Source: DATJGR01 sp963812255
Lineage (GTDB): Bacteria; Pseudomonadota; Gammaproteobacteria; Pseudomonadales; Azotimanducaceae
Reading direction: 5' to 3'
Length of the DNA: 64,000 nucleotides
Assembly: GCA_963812255.1 (NCBI GenBank)
Contig: CAWEUM010000003.1
Coordinates: 434,001 to 498,000 of the forward strand
The notes beneath the pieces were generated by a model, which was not told the origin of the DNA, searched no databases, and saw nothing but the letters and a program-made list of their open reading frames with translations. How positions within the stretch are numbered: the stretch's first letter is position 1; each line of letters starts with the position of its first letter. Positions 44,311 through 54,173 of this stretch are shown here, piece by piece. The position numbers were made by a program, and so were the translations under genes.

Positions 44311-44886
44311 ATGGCACTCACTATTACGTTTCAGCTTTCGGACCGCGATATCGAACATCTCGGCGAGCTGATGAACGAGGCGAAGGAGAAAGCCTCTTCA
44401 CTGGGCGAAGACGACGTCATCCGCGCCGCGCGCGATCTACTCGACGAGGCCGGCGGTGCCGATATGCCTGATTTCATCCGAGAACGGATGGAAAAGCTCA
44501 AGCAGCTCATTCGCATGCTCGAAGACAAGGTCTGGGAACTGTCCGGTGATGATCGCGCGCGAATCACCAACGCGCTGGCGTACTTCGCCGACCCGGACGA
44601 CATCATTCCGGACAACGTGCCGGGGTTCGGTTTTCTCGACGACGCGGTCGTGATCGATCTCGTCTGCCAGGCACTGCGCCACGATATCGAAGCCTACGAG
44701 GATTTCTGCAAGTTCCGCGCTGCCGAGGAAGAACGCCGCGGCAAGTCCATCGACCCGCTGTTGCCGGAACAATGGCTGCGCACACGACGCACCCAACTGC
44801 ATGAGCGAATGCGTCGCCGGCGAGAGACGTTGTGGGATCGCCGCCTGCGCGGTCGCCGGCATCAGCCGACCACCGTCATCATCTAA
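44311..44886 (+). CDS. YkvA/DUF1232 family protein
   Basis: A 191-residue protein. Residues about 80-115 form the DUF1232 core (ALAYFADPDDIIPDNVPGFGFLDDAVVIDLV), a short membrane-associated domain of unknown function. The N-terminal half is charged and helical, and the C-terminus is very basic (ERMRRRRETLWDRRLRGRR). It follows the TPR gene at 22 nt and ends before an intrinsic terminator, so it is probably the last gene of the TonB2 unit. Confidence 0.8.
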   Translation: MALTITFQLSDRDIEHLGELMNEAKEKASSLGEDDVIRAARDLLDEAGGADMPDFIRERMEKLKQLIRMLEDKVWELSGDDRARITNALAYFADPDDIIPDNVPGFGFLDDAVVIDLVCQALRHDIEAYEDFCKFRAAEEERRGKSIDPLLPEQWLRTRRTQLHERMRRRRETLWDRRLRGRRHQPTTVII

Positions 44887-44923
44887 CGCCCCGCCCCGAA
44901 AAAGGCGATCGTTGACGAAGCTC

Positions 44924-44942
44924 CGCCGACGCGGCGTTTTTT
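44924..44942 (+). terminator. Rho-independent terminator
   Basis: CGCCG-ACG-CGGCG (44924-44936) followed directly by six T's (44937-44942). It lies 38 nt after the YkvA-like stop and would end the TonB2 operon before nuoA. Confidence 0.75.
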
Positions 44943-45005
44943 GACCACCTAGATCAGCGCGCGCGAGCCGCCCGGCACCGCGCAGCCAGCGGAGCAGACC
45001 GGACC

Positions 45006-45036
45006 ATTTCCGCGCGTCAGTCTGGCGCAGTACAAT
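45006..45036 (+). promoter_or_regulatory. Possible nuo promoter
   Basis: TACAAT (45031-45036) is a good -10. The -35 (TTTCCG near 45006, spacer about 18-19) is weak. It lies 65 nt upstream of the nuoA ATG, and no other good -10 is seen in this gap. Confidence 0.35.
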
Positions 45037-45101
45037 GAGCTGCGCATGGGTCTTGGATACATCGCCCTGCCAAGCTCTAACAAGTAAGGAGAGGGGCGCA
45101 G

Positions 45102-45551
45102 ATGCCCACGTCGCCCGGTTTCTGGTCGATCGCCGTCTATGTTGTCGGCACGGTTTCCCTCTGCGGAATCATGCTGGGCCTGTCGGCACTGCTGGGCGGA
45201 ACGAGCGGTGCGCGGGCGCGCAACGAACCGTTCGAATCCGGCGTGGTGTCGGCATCGCCCGAACGACTGCGCTTGTCGGCAAAGTTCTATCTGGTGGCCG
45301 TGTTCTTCGTGATTTTCGACGTCGAAGCACTGTTCCTCTATGCCTGGTCGATCTCGGTACGGGAGTCCGGCTGGGCCGGTTTCTTCGAGGCGTTCACGTT
45401 CATCACGATCCTGCTGGTGAGCCTGTTCTACCTCGCCCGAATCGGCGCGCTGGATTGGGCGCCACGCGCGCGTCAACCCGCCCGCACCACTCTTGGGGCG
45501 CATTTCCACGTCGAGCCCATCCAACCTACGCAGCAGTCGAGCGCTCAATGA
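45102..45551 (+). CDS. nuoA: NADH-quinone oxidoreductase subunit A
   Basis: A 149-residue ND3 homologue with three transmembrane helices. Conserved points are the loop NEPFESGVVS (Glu-Ser-Gly) and FDVEALFLYAW in the second helix. It is part of the membrane arm near the quinone site. GGAGAGG lies upstream of the ATG. It is the first gene of the complete nuoA-N order and overlaps nuoB by 4 nt. Confidence 0.96.
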   Translation: MPTSPGFWSIAVYVVGTVSLCGIMLGLSALLGGTSGARARNEPFESGVVSASPERLRLSAKFYLVAVFFVIFDVEALFLYAWSISVRESGWAGFFEAFTFITILLVSLFYLARIGALDWAPRARQPARTTLGAHFHVEPIQPTQQSSAQ

Positions 45552-46222
45552 AATATACCTTCACGCGGATCGAACCGAACCGCCCCACCGGTGTCTCTCC
45601 GTTGACGAAAGATTACACCCAGCCGGAATCGGCAGAGGTGTTCACCGAGGAGCAGGTTCGGCGCAACGTCTTCGTGGGGAAGTTGCAGGACCTGGTGAAC
45701 TGGGGACGCAAGAATTCGATTTATCCATTCAATTTCGGCTTGTCGTGTTGCTACGTCGAAATGGTCACGACATGGACCTCGACGCACGACATTGCACGCT
45801 TCGGGGCCGAGGTCATTCGCGCGTCGCCGCGTCAGGCGGATCTGATGGTGATCGCAGGGACCTGCTTCATCAAAATGGCACCCGTCGTTCAGCGCCTGTA
45901 CGAACAACTGCTCGAACCGAAGTGGGTCATTTCCATGGGCGCCTGCGCAAACTCGGGCGGTATGTACGACATTTACTCGGTCGTTCAGGGGGTGGACAAA
46001 TTCCTGCCCGTCGACCTGTACATCCCGGGATGCCCGCCGCGCCCGGAAGCCTTTCTACAGGGATTGATGCTGTTGCAGGACTCGATCGGCAAAGAACGGC
46101 GACCCCTGTCGTGGACCGTCGGCGATCAAGGCATCTACAAGGCCAACATGCCGGCACAGCGCGACATCAAGCTCGTCGAGCGCCGGGCACAGACGAAGCT
46201 GCGCAGCCCGGATGAGTTGTGA
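45548..46222 (+). CDS. nuoB: NADH-quinone oxidoreductase subunit B
   Basis: A 224-residue subunit that holds cluster N2, the last electron carrier before ubiquinone. Ligands are the tandem Cys67-Cys68 (LSCCYVEM), Cys133 (SMGACANS) and Cys162 (PGCPPRPE), each 4 residues on from the E. coli positions. The ATG at 45548 overlaps the nuoA stop; the frame extends upstream but that part is nuoA shadow. Confidence 0.97.
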   Translation: MKYTFTRIEPNRPTGVSPLTKDYTQPESAEVFTEEQVRRNVFVGKLQDLVNWGRKNSIYPFNFGLSCCYVEMVTTWTSTHDIARFGAEVIRASPRQADLMVIAGTCFIKMAPVVQRLYEQLLEPKWVISMGACANSGGMYDIYSVVQGVDKFLPVDLYIPGCPPRPEAFLQGLMLLQDSIGKERRPLSWTVGDQGIYKANMPAQRDIKLVERRAQTKLRSPDEL

Positions 46223-47991
46223 ACGCCGTCGCTGCACCCACCCAGCTAGCGCGACCCGCGGTCTTTCGCGATCTGTTTGCGCGCTTTACTGAATCGGACT
46301 TCACCGAACAATCCACCGTGGACAGGGTACCCACGCTGTGGACCACCGCGGCGCGATTGCATGAGGTGCTGCGCTATCTGAAGGACGGTGTCGCGCGACC
46401 GTATTCGATGCTGTTCGACCTCACCGCCACGGACGAGCGCGTTCGAAAACACCGTCGCGCGCTGCCCGCATCCGATTTCACGCTCATCTACCACCTGTTG
46501 TCGATCGAACGCAACGAAGACATTCGCATCAAGGTTGCGCTGCGCGGCGACTTCCCGTCGATCGAGTCGATCGTGCCGATCTTCGTCAACGCGAACTGGT
46601 ACGAGCGCGAAGTATGGGATCTGTTCGGTATCACCTTCCGTTCTCATCCTCATCTGCGGCGCATCCTGTTGCCGCCGACGTGGGAAGGCCATCCGCTGCG
46701 CAAGGAATATTCCGCACGCGCAACGGAATTCGATCCGTTTCAGCTCGACGCACTGCGGCAGGACCAGGAACAGGACGCGCTGCGATTCCGGCCCGAGGAA
46801 TGGGGCATGCGCCGTGCAACCGGTGATCACGACTTCATGTTTCTCAATCTCGGGCCGAACCATCCGTCCGCGCACGGTGCTTTTCGTATCGTGCTGCAAC
46901 TCGATGGCGAAGAGATCGTAGACTGCGTACCCGACATCGGCTATCACCACCGCGGCGCCGAAAAGATGGGCGAGCGGCAGTCGTGGCACACCTACATTCC
47001 GTATACCGACCGTGTCGACTATCTCGGCGGCGTGATGAACAACCTGCCGTACGTGCTGGCACTCGAAAAGCTCGCCGGCATCGAGGTGCCGGACCGCGTG
47101 AAGACGATCCGCGTAATGCTGTGCGAGTTCTTCCGCATTTTGTCGCACCTGCTGTACTACGGCACGTTCTGCCAGGACGTCGGCGCAATGAGTCCGGTGT
47201 TCTACATGTTCGTGGACCGGCAGAAGGGTTACGACGTCATCGAGGCCATCACGGGTTTCCGCATGCATCCGGCGTGGTTTCGCATCGGCGGTGTGGCGCA
47301 CGATCTGCCGGTCGGCTGGGAGAAGAAGGTCCGCGAGTTCGTCGACTGGCTGCCGAAGCGGCTGATGGAGTACCGTAAGGCGATCCTGACGAACTCGATT
47401 CTCGTTGCACGCGCACGCGGCGTGGCGTCGTACACGACCGCGGATGCGCTCGACTGGGGCGTGACCGGCGCGGGGCTGCGCGCGACCGGCTGCGACTACG
47501 ACCTGCGCAAGGCACGGCCGTATTCCGGCTACGAGAATTTCGACTTCGACGTGCCGCTCGGTACGCGCGGTGATGCGTACGACCGCACCCTGGTTCGCGA
47601 AGGGGAAATTCATCAGTCACTGCGCATCATCGAGCAATGCCTCGACAACATGCCGGCCGGGCCGTACAAGGCCGACCATCCGCTGACGTGCCCGCCGCCG
47701 AAAGAACGCACGCTGAAGGACATCGAAACGCTGATCACGCACTTCCTCGGTGTGTCGTGGGGTCCCGTGATGCCGGCCGGCGAGACCTCGCAGATGATCG
47801 AGGCCACCAAGGGTATCGCCGGATACTTCCTGACGAGCGACGGCAGCACGATGAGCTACCGGACGCGCCTGCGAACACCGAGCTTTGCGCATCTGCAGCA
47901 GATTCCGAGCGTGATTCGCGGCCGGATGGTGCCGGACCTGATCGCCTACATCGCCTCGATCGACTTCGTGATGTCGGACGTCGACCGATGA
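46219..47991 (+). CDS. nuoCD: NADH-quinone oxidoreductase fused subunit C/D
   Basis: A 590-residue fusion of NuoC (about 1-190, with WYEREVWDLFGI) and NuoD (about 195-590, opening HDFMFLNLGPNHPSAHG and containing YHHRGAEKMGE). NuoD forms the ubiquinone pocket with NuoB. The C-D fusion is typical of gammaproteobacteria such as E. coli. It begins with GTG at 46219 overlapping the nuoB stop (GTGA). Confidence 0.97.
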   Translation: MNAVAAPTQLARPAVFRDLFARFTESDFTEQSTVDRVPTLWTTAARLHEVLRYLKDGVARPYSMLFDLTATDERVRKHRRALPASDFTLIYHLLSIERNEDIRIKVALRGDFPSIESIVPIFVNANWYEREVWDLFGITFRSHPHLRRILLPPTWEGHPLRKEYSARATEFDPFQLDALRQDQEQDALRFRPEEWGMRRATGDHDFMFLNLGPNHPSAHGAFRIVLQLDGEEIVDCVPDIGYHHRGAEKMGERQSWHTYIPYTDRVDYLGGVMNNLPYVLALEKLAGIEVPDRVKTIRVMLCEFFRILSHLLYYGTFCQDVGAMSPVFYMFVDRQKGYDVIEAITGFRMHPAWFRIGGVAHDLPVGWEKKVREFVDWLPKRLMEYRKAILTNSILVARARGVASYTTADALDWGVTGAGLRATGCDYDLRKARPYSGYENFDFDVPLGTRGDAYDRTLVREGEIHQSLRIIEQCLDNMPAGPYKADHPLTCPPPKERTLKDIETLITHFLGVSWGPVMPAGETSQMIEATKGIAGYFLTSDGSTMSYRTRLRTPSFAHLQQIPSVIRGRMVPDLIAYIASIDFVMSDVDR

Positions 47992-48497
47992 CCGACGCCG
48001 TCAAGATCATCGATCCCCAATCGCCGGCGTTTCAACTGAGTGACGCCGAACGGCGCGACATCGAGCGCGCGATGCAGGCCTACCCCGATCCGCGGGCTGC
48101 CAGCATCGAGGCATTGAAAGTGGTTCAGAAGCATCGTGGCTGGGTGCCCGACGCGGCAATCGGTGCGATCGCATCGGTGCTGGGCATCAGCGCCGTCGAT
48201 CTCGAGGGTGTGGCGACATTCTACAGTCTCATCTTCCGCCATCCGGTCGGCCGCCATGTCATCAAGGTCTGCGACAGCATCGCCTGTCATCTCACCGGTT
48301 ACGACGAACTGCGCGACGGCCTGACCGCCGCACTGCGCATTCGGCTCGGAGAAACGACACCGGACCAGCGCTTCACCCTGTTGCCGATTTGTTGCCTCGG
48401 TGCCTGCGATCGCGGCCCTTGTCTGATGATCGACGACGACCTGCACGGCCCTCTCGAGCCCGACCAGGTTGCGAAATTGCTGGAGGGTTACGCATGA
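47988..48497 (+). CDS. nuoE: NADH-quinone oxidoreductase subunit E
   Basis: A 169-residue thioredoxin-fold subunit with the [2Fe-2S] cluster N1a bound by Cys95, Cys100, Cys136 and Cys140 (KVCDSIACHL, CCLGACDRG). It works with NuoF and NuoG in NADH oxidation. The start overlaps the nuoCD stop (ATGA). Confidence 0.96.
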   Translation: MTDAVKIIDPQSPAFQLSDAERRDIERAMQAYPDPRAASIEALKVVQKHRGWVPDAAIGAIASVLGISAVDLEGVATFYSLIFRHPVGRHVIKVCDSIACHLTGYDELRDGLTAALRIRLGETTPDQRFTLLPICCLGACDRGPCLMIDDDLHGPLEPDQVAKLLEGYA

Positions 48498-49846
48498 GTC
48501 TGCGCAGCGCGCGTGATCCAGATTACGCGCGGCCGCTGACGCGGCTGATCGACCTCGCGGCCGGCCCGCTCGACTTCGACGGCTATCAGGCCGAGAACGG
48601 TTACGCGACGTTCCGCAACGCAGTCACGCAGATGTCCAGCGCCGACGTGCAGGGCATCGTCAAAGGATCGAACCTGCGCGGTCGCGGCGGAGCCGGATTT
48701 CCGACCGGCGTGAAGTGGGGACTGATTCCGATGGGCGCCGACGCCGGAAAGAAATATCTCGTCTGCAATGCCGACGAAATGGAGCCCGGCACCTTCAAGG
48801 ACCGTCTGTTGATGGAGCAGGCACCGCATCAACTCATCGAAGCCATGTTGATCGCCGGACATGCGATCCAGGCCACGTCAGGATTCATCTTTCTGCGCGG
48901 CGAATACGTCACCTCCGAAAAGCGTCTGAACCAGGCAATCGATGCCGCGCGGGCCGCCGGTTACATCGGTGCAAACATCCTGGGCGGCCCGTGGGGTTTC
49001 GACATCCATGTGCACACCGGTGCCGGACGGTACATCTGCGGCGAAGAAACCGCCCTGATCAACTCGCTCGAGGGGCGGCGGGCGACGCCGCGCGCGAAGC
49101 CACCGTTTCCGCAGATCGCCGGTCTGTGGGGGCGCCCGACCATCGTCAACAACGTCGAAACGCTATCGAATCTGCCGCACATTCTTGCCAACGGTTCAGA
49201 CTGGTTCAAAAGCCTTTCGCAAGGCAAGAGCGCCGATAGCGGTACGAAGCTATATGGATGTTCCGGTCGCGCGGCCAATCCGGGTTGCTGGGAACTGCCG
49301 ATCGGAACCTCCGCCCGCGAGCTGCTCGAAGTGCATGCGCGCGGCATGAAAGATGGACGTAAGCTCAAGGCGTGGCTACCCGGTGGCGGCTCGACGGATT
49401 TCCTGCTGCCAGAACATCTCGATCTGGCAATGGACTACGAAACGATCCAGAAGGCCGGCTCTCGTATGGGCACCGGCCAGATCACCGTCGTCGCCGACGA
49501 TCAGAGCATCGTCTCGGCCGTTAGAAATCTCGAAGAGTTCTTCGCGCGCGAATCGTGCGGCTGGTGCACGCCGTGCCGCGATGGGCTGCCGTGGAGCGTG
49601 AAAATTCTGCGCGCGCTGGAGGCCGGCCGCGGCCGCGCAGAAGATCTCGACGTGCTCGGCAAATTGACCCATTGGCTCGGCCCCGGCAAGACATTCTGTC
49701 CGCATGCGCCCGGCGCGATGGAACCGTTGCAATCGGCGCTCAAATTCTTCCGTTCGGAGTTCGAGGCGGGCGTTGCCTCGAACGCATCACCCGCGGCAAC
49801 CGTCTCCTCCACGACACCTCTCTCCTCCACCACGACAGCGGCCTGA
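48494..49846 (+). CDS. nuoF: NADH-quinone oxidoreductase subunit F
   Basis: A 450-residue subunit that binds NADH and FMN. The nucleotide site has LRGRGGAGFPTGVKWG (61-76) and GRYICGEETALINSLEG (178-194). The [4Fe-4S] cluster N3 uses Cys355, Cys358, Cys361 (SCGWCTPC) and a later Cys (TFCPHAPGA, about 401). The C-terminal 20 residues are a Ser/Thr/Ala-rich tail that looks like a lineage-specific extension. Overlap of 4 nt with nuoE. Confidence 0.97.
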   Translation: MSLRSARDPDYARPLTRLIDLAAGPLDFDGYQAENGYATFRNAVTQMSSADVQGIVKGSNLRGRGGAGFPTGVKWGLIPMGADAGKKYLVCNADEMEPGTFKDRLLMEQAPHQLIEAMLIAGHAIQATSGFIFLRGEYVTSEKRLNQAIDAARAAGYIGANILGGPWGFDIHVHTGAGRYICGEETALINSLEGRRATPRAKPPFPQIAGLWGRPTIVNNVETLSNLPHILANGSDWFKSLSQGKSADSGTKLYGCSGRAANPGCWELPIGTSARELLEVHARGMKDGRKLKAWLPGGGSTDFLLPEHLDLAMDYETIQKAGSRMGTGQITVVADDQSIVSAVRNLEEFFARESCGWCTPCRDGLPWSVKILRALEAGRGRAEDLDVLGKLTHWLGPGKTFCPHAPGAMEPLQSALKFFRSEFEAGVASNASPAATVSSTTPLSSTTTAA

Positions 49847-49854
49847 GAGACGCG

Positions 49855-52575
49855 ATGGCAATCATTCATGTAGACGGCGAGCCGCACGAAGTCGATCCAA
49901 CAGACAATCTGCTGCAGGCATGCCTGAGTCGCGGATTCGACCTCCCCTACTTCTGTTGGCATCCGGCGCTCGGCAGCGTCGGCGCGTGCCGCCAGTGCGC
50001 GGTGAAACTCTATCGCGACGAACACGACACAGTCGGCCGTATCGTCATGGCGTGCATGACACCAGCCGCCGACAACACACGCATTTCGATCGCCGATCCG
50101 GAAGCGAAAGAGTTTCGTGAGGCGATCATCGCATTCATGATGGTCAATCATCCGCACGACTGCCCGGTCTGCGAAGAAGGCGGCCATTGCCATCTGCAGG
50201 ACATGACGGTGATGACCGGACATTACCGGCGCCACTATCGCTTCACCAAACGCACCCATTTGAATCAGGATCTCGGTCCGTTCATCGCGCATGAGATGAA
50301 CCGGTGTATCGCCTGCTACCGCTGCGTGCGCTTTTACAACGGCTATGCGGGTGGAACCGACTTCGGTGTGTTCAGCTCGGCGGAGAACGTCTACTTCGGC
50401 CGCAAACAATCAGGCGTATTGGAGAACGAGTTCTCCGGCAATCTCACCGAGGTCTGCCCCACCGGCGTTTTCACCGACAAGACGCACACCGAACACTACG
50501 CGCGTAAGTGGGACATGCAGTTCGCGCCCAGCATATGCACCGGCTGCGCGGTGGGCTGCAACATCTCGCCCGGCGAGCGCTACGGAGAGTTGCGCCGCAT
50601 CGTGAATCGCTATCACGGGCAGCTCAACGGCTATTTTCTCTGCGATCGGGGCCGCTTCGGCTACGGCTACGTCAACCGAACTGACCGGCCCCGGAAGCCG
50701 CTGCTGAAACGCGACGGCGGCGGGTTAGAAAATGATTCGGTCGCCAACGCCCTCACGCGGGCGCGGCAACTGCTCGAGTCCGGTCACCCGGTCTTTGGAA
50801 TCGGATCGCCGCGCGCGAGCCTCGAGGCGAACTTTCGTCTGCGCCAGATGGTCGGTGCCGATGCATTTTCGAGCGGCATGACACGACGCGACGCGGAATT
50901 GACAGCAACCGTGCTCGAAGTACTGCGCGACGGTCCGGTGTCCGCGGCGAGTATCCGGGCGATCGACGACGCCGATGCGGTACTTGTACTCGGCGAAGAT
51001 GTGTTGGCGACGGCACCGCGTGTGGCACTGGCACTGCGGCGAGCGGCACACGGCAAAGCACTCGACATGACGCGCGAGAAGCATGTGCCGGATTGGCAAT
51101 CCGCGTCGGCTTCCGATATCGCCCAGCATCAGCGCAATCCGATTTTCATCGCCACGCCGGCCACAACCGGCATCGACGACATCGCACGGCAAACGCTGCG
51201 TCTCGCACCGGCCGCAATCGCCGAACTCGGATTCGACGTGGCGAACGCGCTCGATGATACAGCCCCGGCAGCTGCCGCTGCAGACGCAGCGGTCGCGCAA
51301 CAGATCGCCGACGCGCTGCGCCACGCGAAGCGACCGTTGATCGTCTCCGGGACCGGCCTGGACTCGACGGGCGTCGTTCGCGCCGCGGCCAATGTGGCGT
51401 GGGCCTTGCACAAACTCAACCCCGACGTCCTGTTGAGCCTCGCGGTGGCGGAAGCCAACAGTCTCGGTGTGGCGCTGTTCGCTGCACCACCGCTCGAGGA
51501 TTGCCTGGCTCGGGTCGCGGAATCGAAGGCCGTCGTCGTGGTGCTGGAGAACGATCTCGAACGACGCATGCCGCAAGCAGAACTCGATCCGCTGCTCGCG
51601 GATGCGCGCCTCCTAGTCCTCGAGCATCAGATGACCGCCACCGCGCAACGCGCAGAAGTGGTGCTACCCGCCGCTACGTTCGCTGAAGCAACGGGCACGC
51701 TGGTGAACATGGAGGGTCGCGCGCAGCGCTACTTCCAGACTTTCGATCCGGCCTATTACGACCGCTCGATCGAAACCCTCGAATCGTGGCGCTGGTTGGG
51801 TCGTCTGCGTGGCGGCGAGACGGAAACCGAGAACCTCGATGCGGTGCTCGCCGAGTTCGAAGCGCTACTGCCACAGTTCGACGGCGTCGTCGCCGCTGCG
51901 CCCGGTGCCGACTTCCGCATTCGCGGTATGCGGGTATCACGCGCCCCGCAACGTCAATCGGGCCGCACGGCCGCGCGCGCGATCGTGTTCGTGCATGAAC
52001 CGCGTTCGACACAGGACCCCGATACTGCGCTCAATTTTTCAATGGAAGGTTACAACGGCGCAGGTGCGGTTGACCGACCGCCGGAGTTGCTGCCGTTCGC
52101 GTGGGCACCCGGCTGGAACTCGCCGCAGGCGTGGAACAAACTCCAGACCGAAGTTGGCGGCGCACTACGCGGCGGTGATCCAGGCAAGTATCTGTTTCGC
52201 GCTCAACCACAGGCAACGCCACGGTACTTCGAGCCAACCGGTGAACAAACGCAGCCACCGCGACCGGAAAGCGTCGCAGGCTTTACGCCGCTACCGTTGC
52301 ACGAACACTTCGGTTCCGAGGAACTGACGCGTCTGGCCGAGCCGATTCAAGCGCGCATGCCGGCGCCCTACGTGGTGTTGAATCGCGATGACGCGCAGCG
52401 CTTCGGTATCGATGAGCACGACCGCGCGCGGGTGACGATCGGTGCGTGCGTCGCAGACGTCACGGCGCGGACCCGCAGCGATTTTCCACGCGGATTCGTG
52501 GGCATCCCGGTCGGCCTGCACGGCATCGCGCCGTTCGCGACCGACACGACGTGCACCGTCGCAAAGGGAGACTGA
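49855..52575 (+). CDS. nuoG: NADH-quinone oxidoreductase subunit G
   Basis: A 906-residue subunit, near the E. coli length of about 908. N-terminal [2Fe-2S] ligands are Cys34, Cys45, Cys48 and Cys67. HDCPVCEEGGHC gives the His/Cys-bound cluster, and NRCIACYRC plus a later CPTG give N4. ICTGCAVGCN with a later Cys (YFLCDRG) would bind the additional N7 cluster, as in E. coli. The rest is a molybdopterin-oxidoreductase-like domain without function in most complexes. I start at the ATG at 49855, 8 nt after nuoF; the longer frame overlaps nuoF. Confidence 0.96.
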   Translation: MAIIHVDGEPHEVDPTDNLLQACLSRGFDLPYFCWHPALGSVGACRQCAVKLYRDEHDTVGRIVMACMTPAADNTRISIADPEAKEFREAIIAFMMVNHPHDCPVCEEGGHCHLQDMTVMTGHYRRHYRFTKRTHLNQDLGPFIAHEMNRCIACYRCVRFYNGYAGGTDFGVFSSAENVYFGRKQSGVLENEFSGNLTEVCPTGVFTDKTHTEHYARKWDMQFAPSICTGCAVGCNISPGERYGELRRIVNRYHGQLNGYFLCDRGRFGYGYVNRTDRPRKPLLKRDGGGLENDSVANALTRARQLLESGHPVFGIGSPRASLEANFRLRQMVGADAFSSGMTRRDAELTATVLEVLRDGPVSAASIRAIDDADAVLVLGEDVLATAPRVALALRRAAHGKALDMTREKHVPDWQSASASDIAQHQRNPIFIATPATTGIDDIARQTLRLAPAAIAELGFDVANALDDTAPAAAAADAAVAQQIADALRHAKRPLIVSGTGLDSTGVVRAAANVAWALHKLNPDVLLSLAVAEANSLGVALFAAPPLEDCLARVAESKAVVVVLENDLERRMPQAELDPLLADARLLVLEHQMTATAQRAEVVLPAATFAEATGTLVNMEGRAQRYFQTFDPAYYDRSIETLESWRWLGRLRGGETETENLDAVLAEFEALLPQFDGVVAAAPGADFRIRGMRVSRAPQRQSGRTAARAIVFVHEPRSTQDPDTALNFSMEGYNGAGAVDRPPELLPFAWAPGWNSPQAWNKLQTEVGGALRGGDPGKYLFRAQPQATPRYFEPTGEQTQPPRPESVAGFTPLPLHEHFGSEELTRLAEPIQARMPAPYVVLNRDDAQRFGIDEHDRARVTIGACVADVTARTRSDFPRGFVGIPVGLHGIAPFATDTTCTVAKGD

Positions 52576-52578
52576 GCG

Positions 52579-53601
52579 ATGCTCGATGGGATGTTCGATT
52601 GGGTGACGCCCGAACTCGGCGCAATTTTCTGGGCGGTGTTCAAGGCCGTCGTCATTCTTTTCGGCGTGATCCTCGCCGGTGCGCAGATGATCTGGGTCGA
52701 ACGCCGCCTGCTCGGGCTGTGGCAGGACCGCTACGGTCCAAACCGGGTCGGCTGGTTCGGTCTGCTGCAGGTCCCCGCCGACATGGTGAAGATTTTCTTC
52801 AAGGAAGACTGGACGCCGCCGTTCGTCGATCGATTCACGTTCATCCTCGCGCCGGCACTCGCAATCGGGTTGATGCTGCTCGCGTTCTCGCTGGTACCGC
52901 TGACGCCGCATTGGGTCGTCACGTCGCCACAGGACGGCATCCTGTTCTTCTTTGCCATCGCAGGATTGGCCGTCTATGCGGTGATGCTCGGCGGCTGGTC
53001 GTCGAACAGCAAATACGCGCTGCTCGGTGGCTTGCGTTCGACCGCGCAGATGATTTCCTACGAGGTGTTCATGGGCCTGTCGCTGATGGGCGTGGTGATG
53101 CAGGCCGGCAGCTTCGATCTGACGCACATCGTCGATGCGCAGCGGCACATCTGGTTCGTTTTTCCACAATTCTTCGGCTTCTGCGTCTGGGTGCTCGCCG
53201 GCATCGCCGTGATCCATCGCATTCCCTTCGACCTGCCGGAGGCCGAAGCCGAACTCGCCGCGGGCTATCACACCGAGTACTCGGGGATGAAGTTCGGCAT
53301 GTTCTTCGTCGCCGAATACGTCGGCATCGTGTTGATCTCGTCGCTGACGGTCACGCTCTTTTTCGGTGGCTGGCACGTGCCGTTCGAGGATCAAATTCCG
53401 GTGCTCGCACAGGTTCCGTTCATCTGGTTCGCCGCGAAAGCCGCGATGTTCATGGCGATGTTCGTGCTATTGCGTGCTGCGCTGCCGCGGCCCCGCTATG
53501 ACCAGATGATGGTAGCGGGATGGAAATTCTGTCTGCCGCTGGCGGTGTTGAACGTGTTGGGCACCGCCGCGTTCGTGCTGTGGCATGCGAACGGGACCTG
53601 A
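52579..53601 (+). CDS. nuoH: NADH-quinone oxidoreductase subunit H
   Basis: A 340-residue ND1 homologue with about eight transmembrane helices. Conserved segments include WVERRLLGLWQDRYGPNRVG (the loop at the quinone chamber) and RIPFDLPEAEAELAAGYHTEY. It connects the quinone site to the proton-pumping arm. It starts 3 nt after the nuoG stop. Confidence 0.97.
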   Translation: MLDGMFDWVTPELGAIFWAVFKAVVILFGVILAGAQMIWVERRLLGLWQDRYGPNRVGWFGLLQVPADMVKIFFKEDWTPPFVDRFTFILAPALAIGLMLLAFSLVPLTPHWVVTSPQDGILFFFAIAGLAVYAVMLGGWSSNSKYALLGGLRSTAQMISYEVFMGLSLMGVVMQAGSFDLTHIVDAQRHIWFVFPQFFGFCVWVLAGIAVIHRIPFDLPEAEAELAAGYHTEYSGMKFGMFFVAEYVGIVLISSLTVTLFFGGWHVPFEDQIPVLAQVPFIWFAAKAAMFMAMFVLLRAALPRPRYDQMMVAGWKFCLPLAVLNVLGTAAFVLWHANGT

Positions 53602-53605
53602 TCGA

Positions 53606-54166
53606 ATGACTCGCTTCGCATCGTTGTTGTGGTCTGCATTGCGCGGTGTCGGCACACAACTCAGATCTGTCGGCATGATCTTCATGCACGCATTTCGTCC
53701 GCGCGACGTGATCGCATACCCGGAGCAGATGCCACCGGTACCGCCCCGCTATCGGGGACGCATCGTGTTGACGCGCGATCCGGACGGTGACGAGCGCTGC
53801 GTCGCCTGCAACCTCTGTGCGGTGGCCTGCCCGGTGGGCTGTATCTCGCTGCAGAAGGCTGAACGCCCGGAGGATGGGCGCTGGTACCCAGCGTTCTTCC
53901 GGATCAATTTCTCGCGCTGCATTTTCTGCGGCCTGTGCGAAGAAGCGTGCCCGACGAACGCGATTCAACTGACGCCGGATTTCGAGATGGGCGAATACAA
54001 CCGCCAGAACCTGGTCTACGAAAAAGAGCATCTGTTGATCTCCGGAACCGGCAAATACCACGACTACAACTTCTATCGGGTGGCCGGGATGTCGATCACT
54101 GGCAAAGCCAAGGGCGAGGCGCTGAACGAAGAGCCGCCGGTCGATACGAAGAGTCTGCTGCCCTGA
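53606..54166 (+). CDS. nuoI: NADH-quinone oxidoreductase subunit I
   Basis: A 186-residue subunit with two [4Fe-4S] clusters, N6a and N6b, bound by CVACNLCAVACPVGC and CIFCGLCEEACP. Each motif has CxxCxxCxxxCP. It carries electrons between NuoG and NuoB. I use the ATG at 53606 (MTRFASLLW), 4 nt after the nuoH stop. Confidence 0.96.
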   Translation: MTRFASLLWSALRGVGTQLRSVGMIFMHAFRPRDVIAYPEQMPPVPPRYRGRIVLTRDPDGDERCVACNLCAVACPVGCISLQKAERPEDGRWYPAFFRINFSRCIFCGLCEEACPTNAIQLTPDFEMGEYNRQNLVYEKEHLLISGTGKYHDYNFYRVAGMSITGKAKGEALNEEPPVDTKSLLP

Positions 54167-54173
54167 GGTTGCC

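Noticed and set aside
43065..44321. 418-codon minus-strand frame over the TPR gene
   Set aside because: Antisense shadow; composition is Leu/Arg/His-rich with no domain, and the plus-strand gene has a signal peptide and TPR helices.
46246..47613. 455-codon open frame on the minus strand inside nuoCD
   Set aside because: It is antisense to a certain gene, rich in Arg/His/Val without family motifs, and explained by GC-rich codon use.
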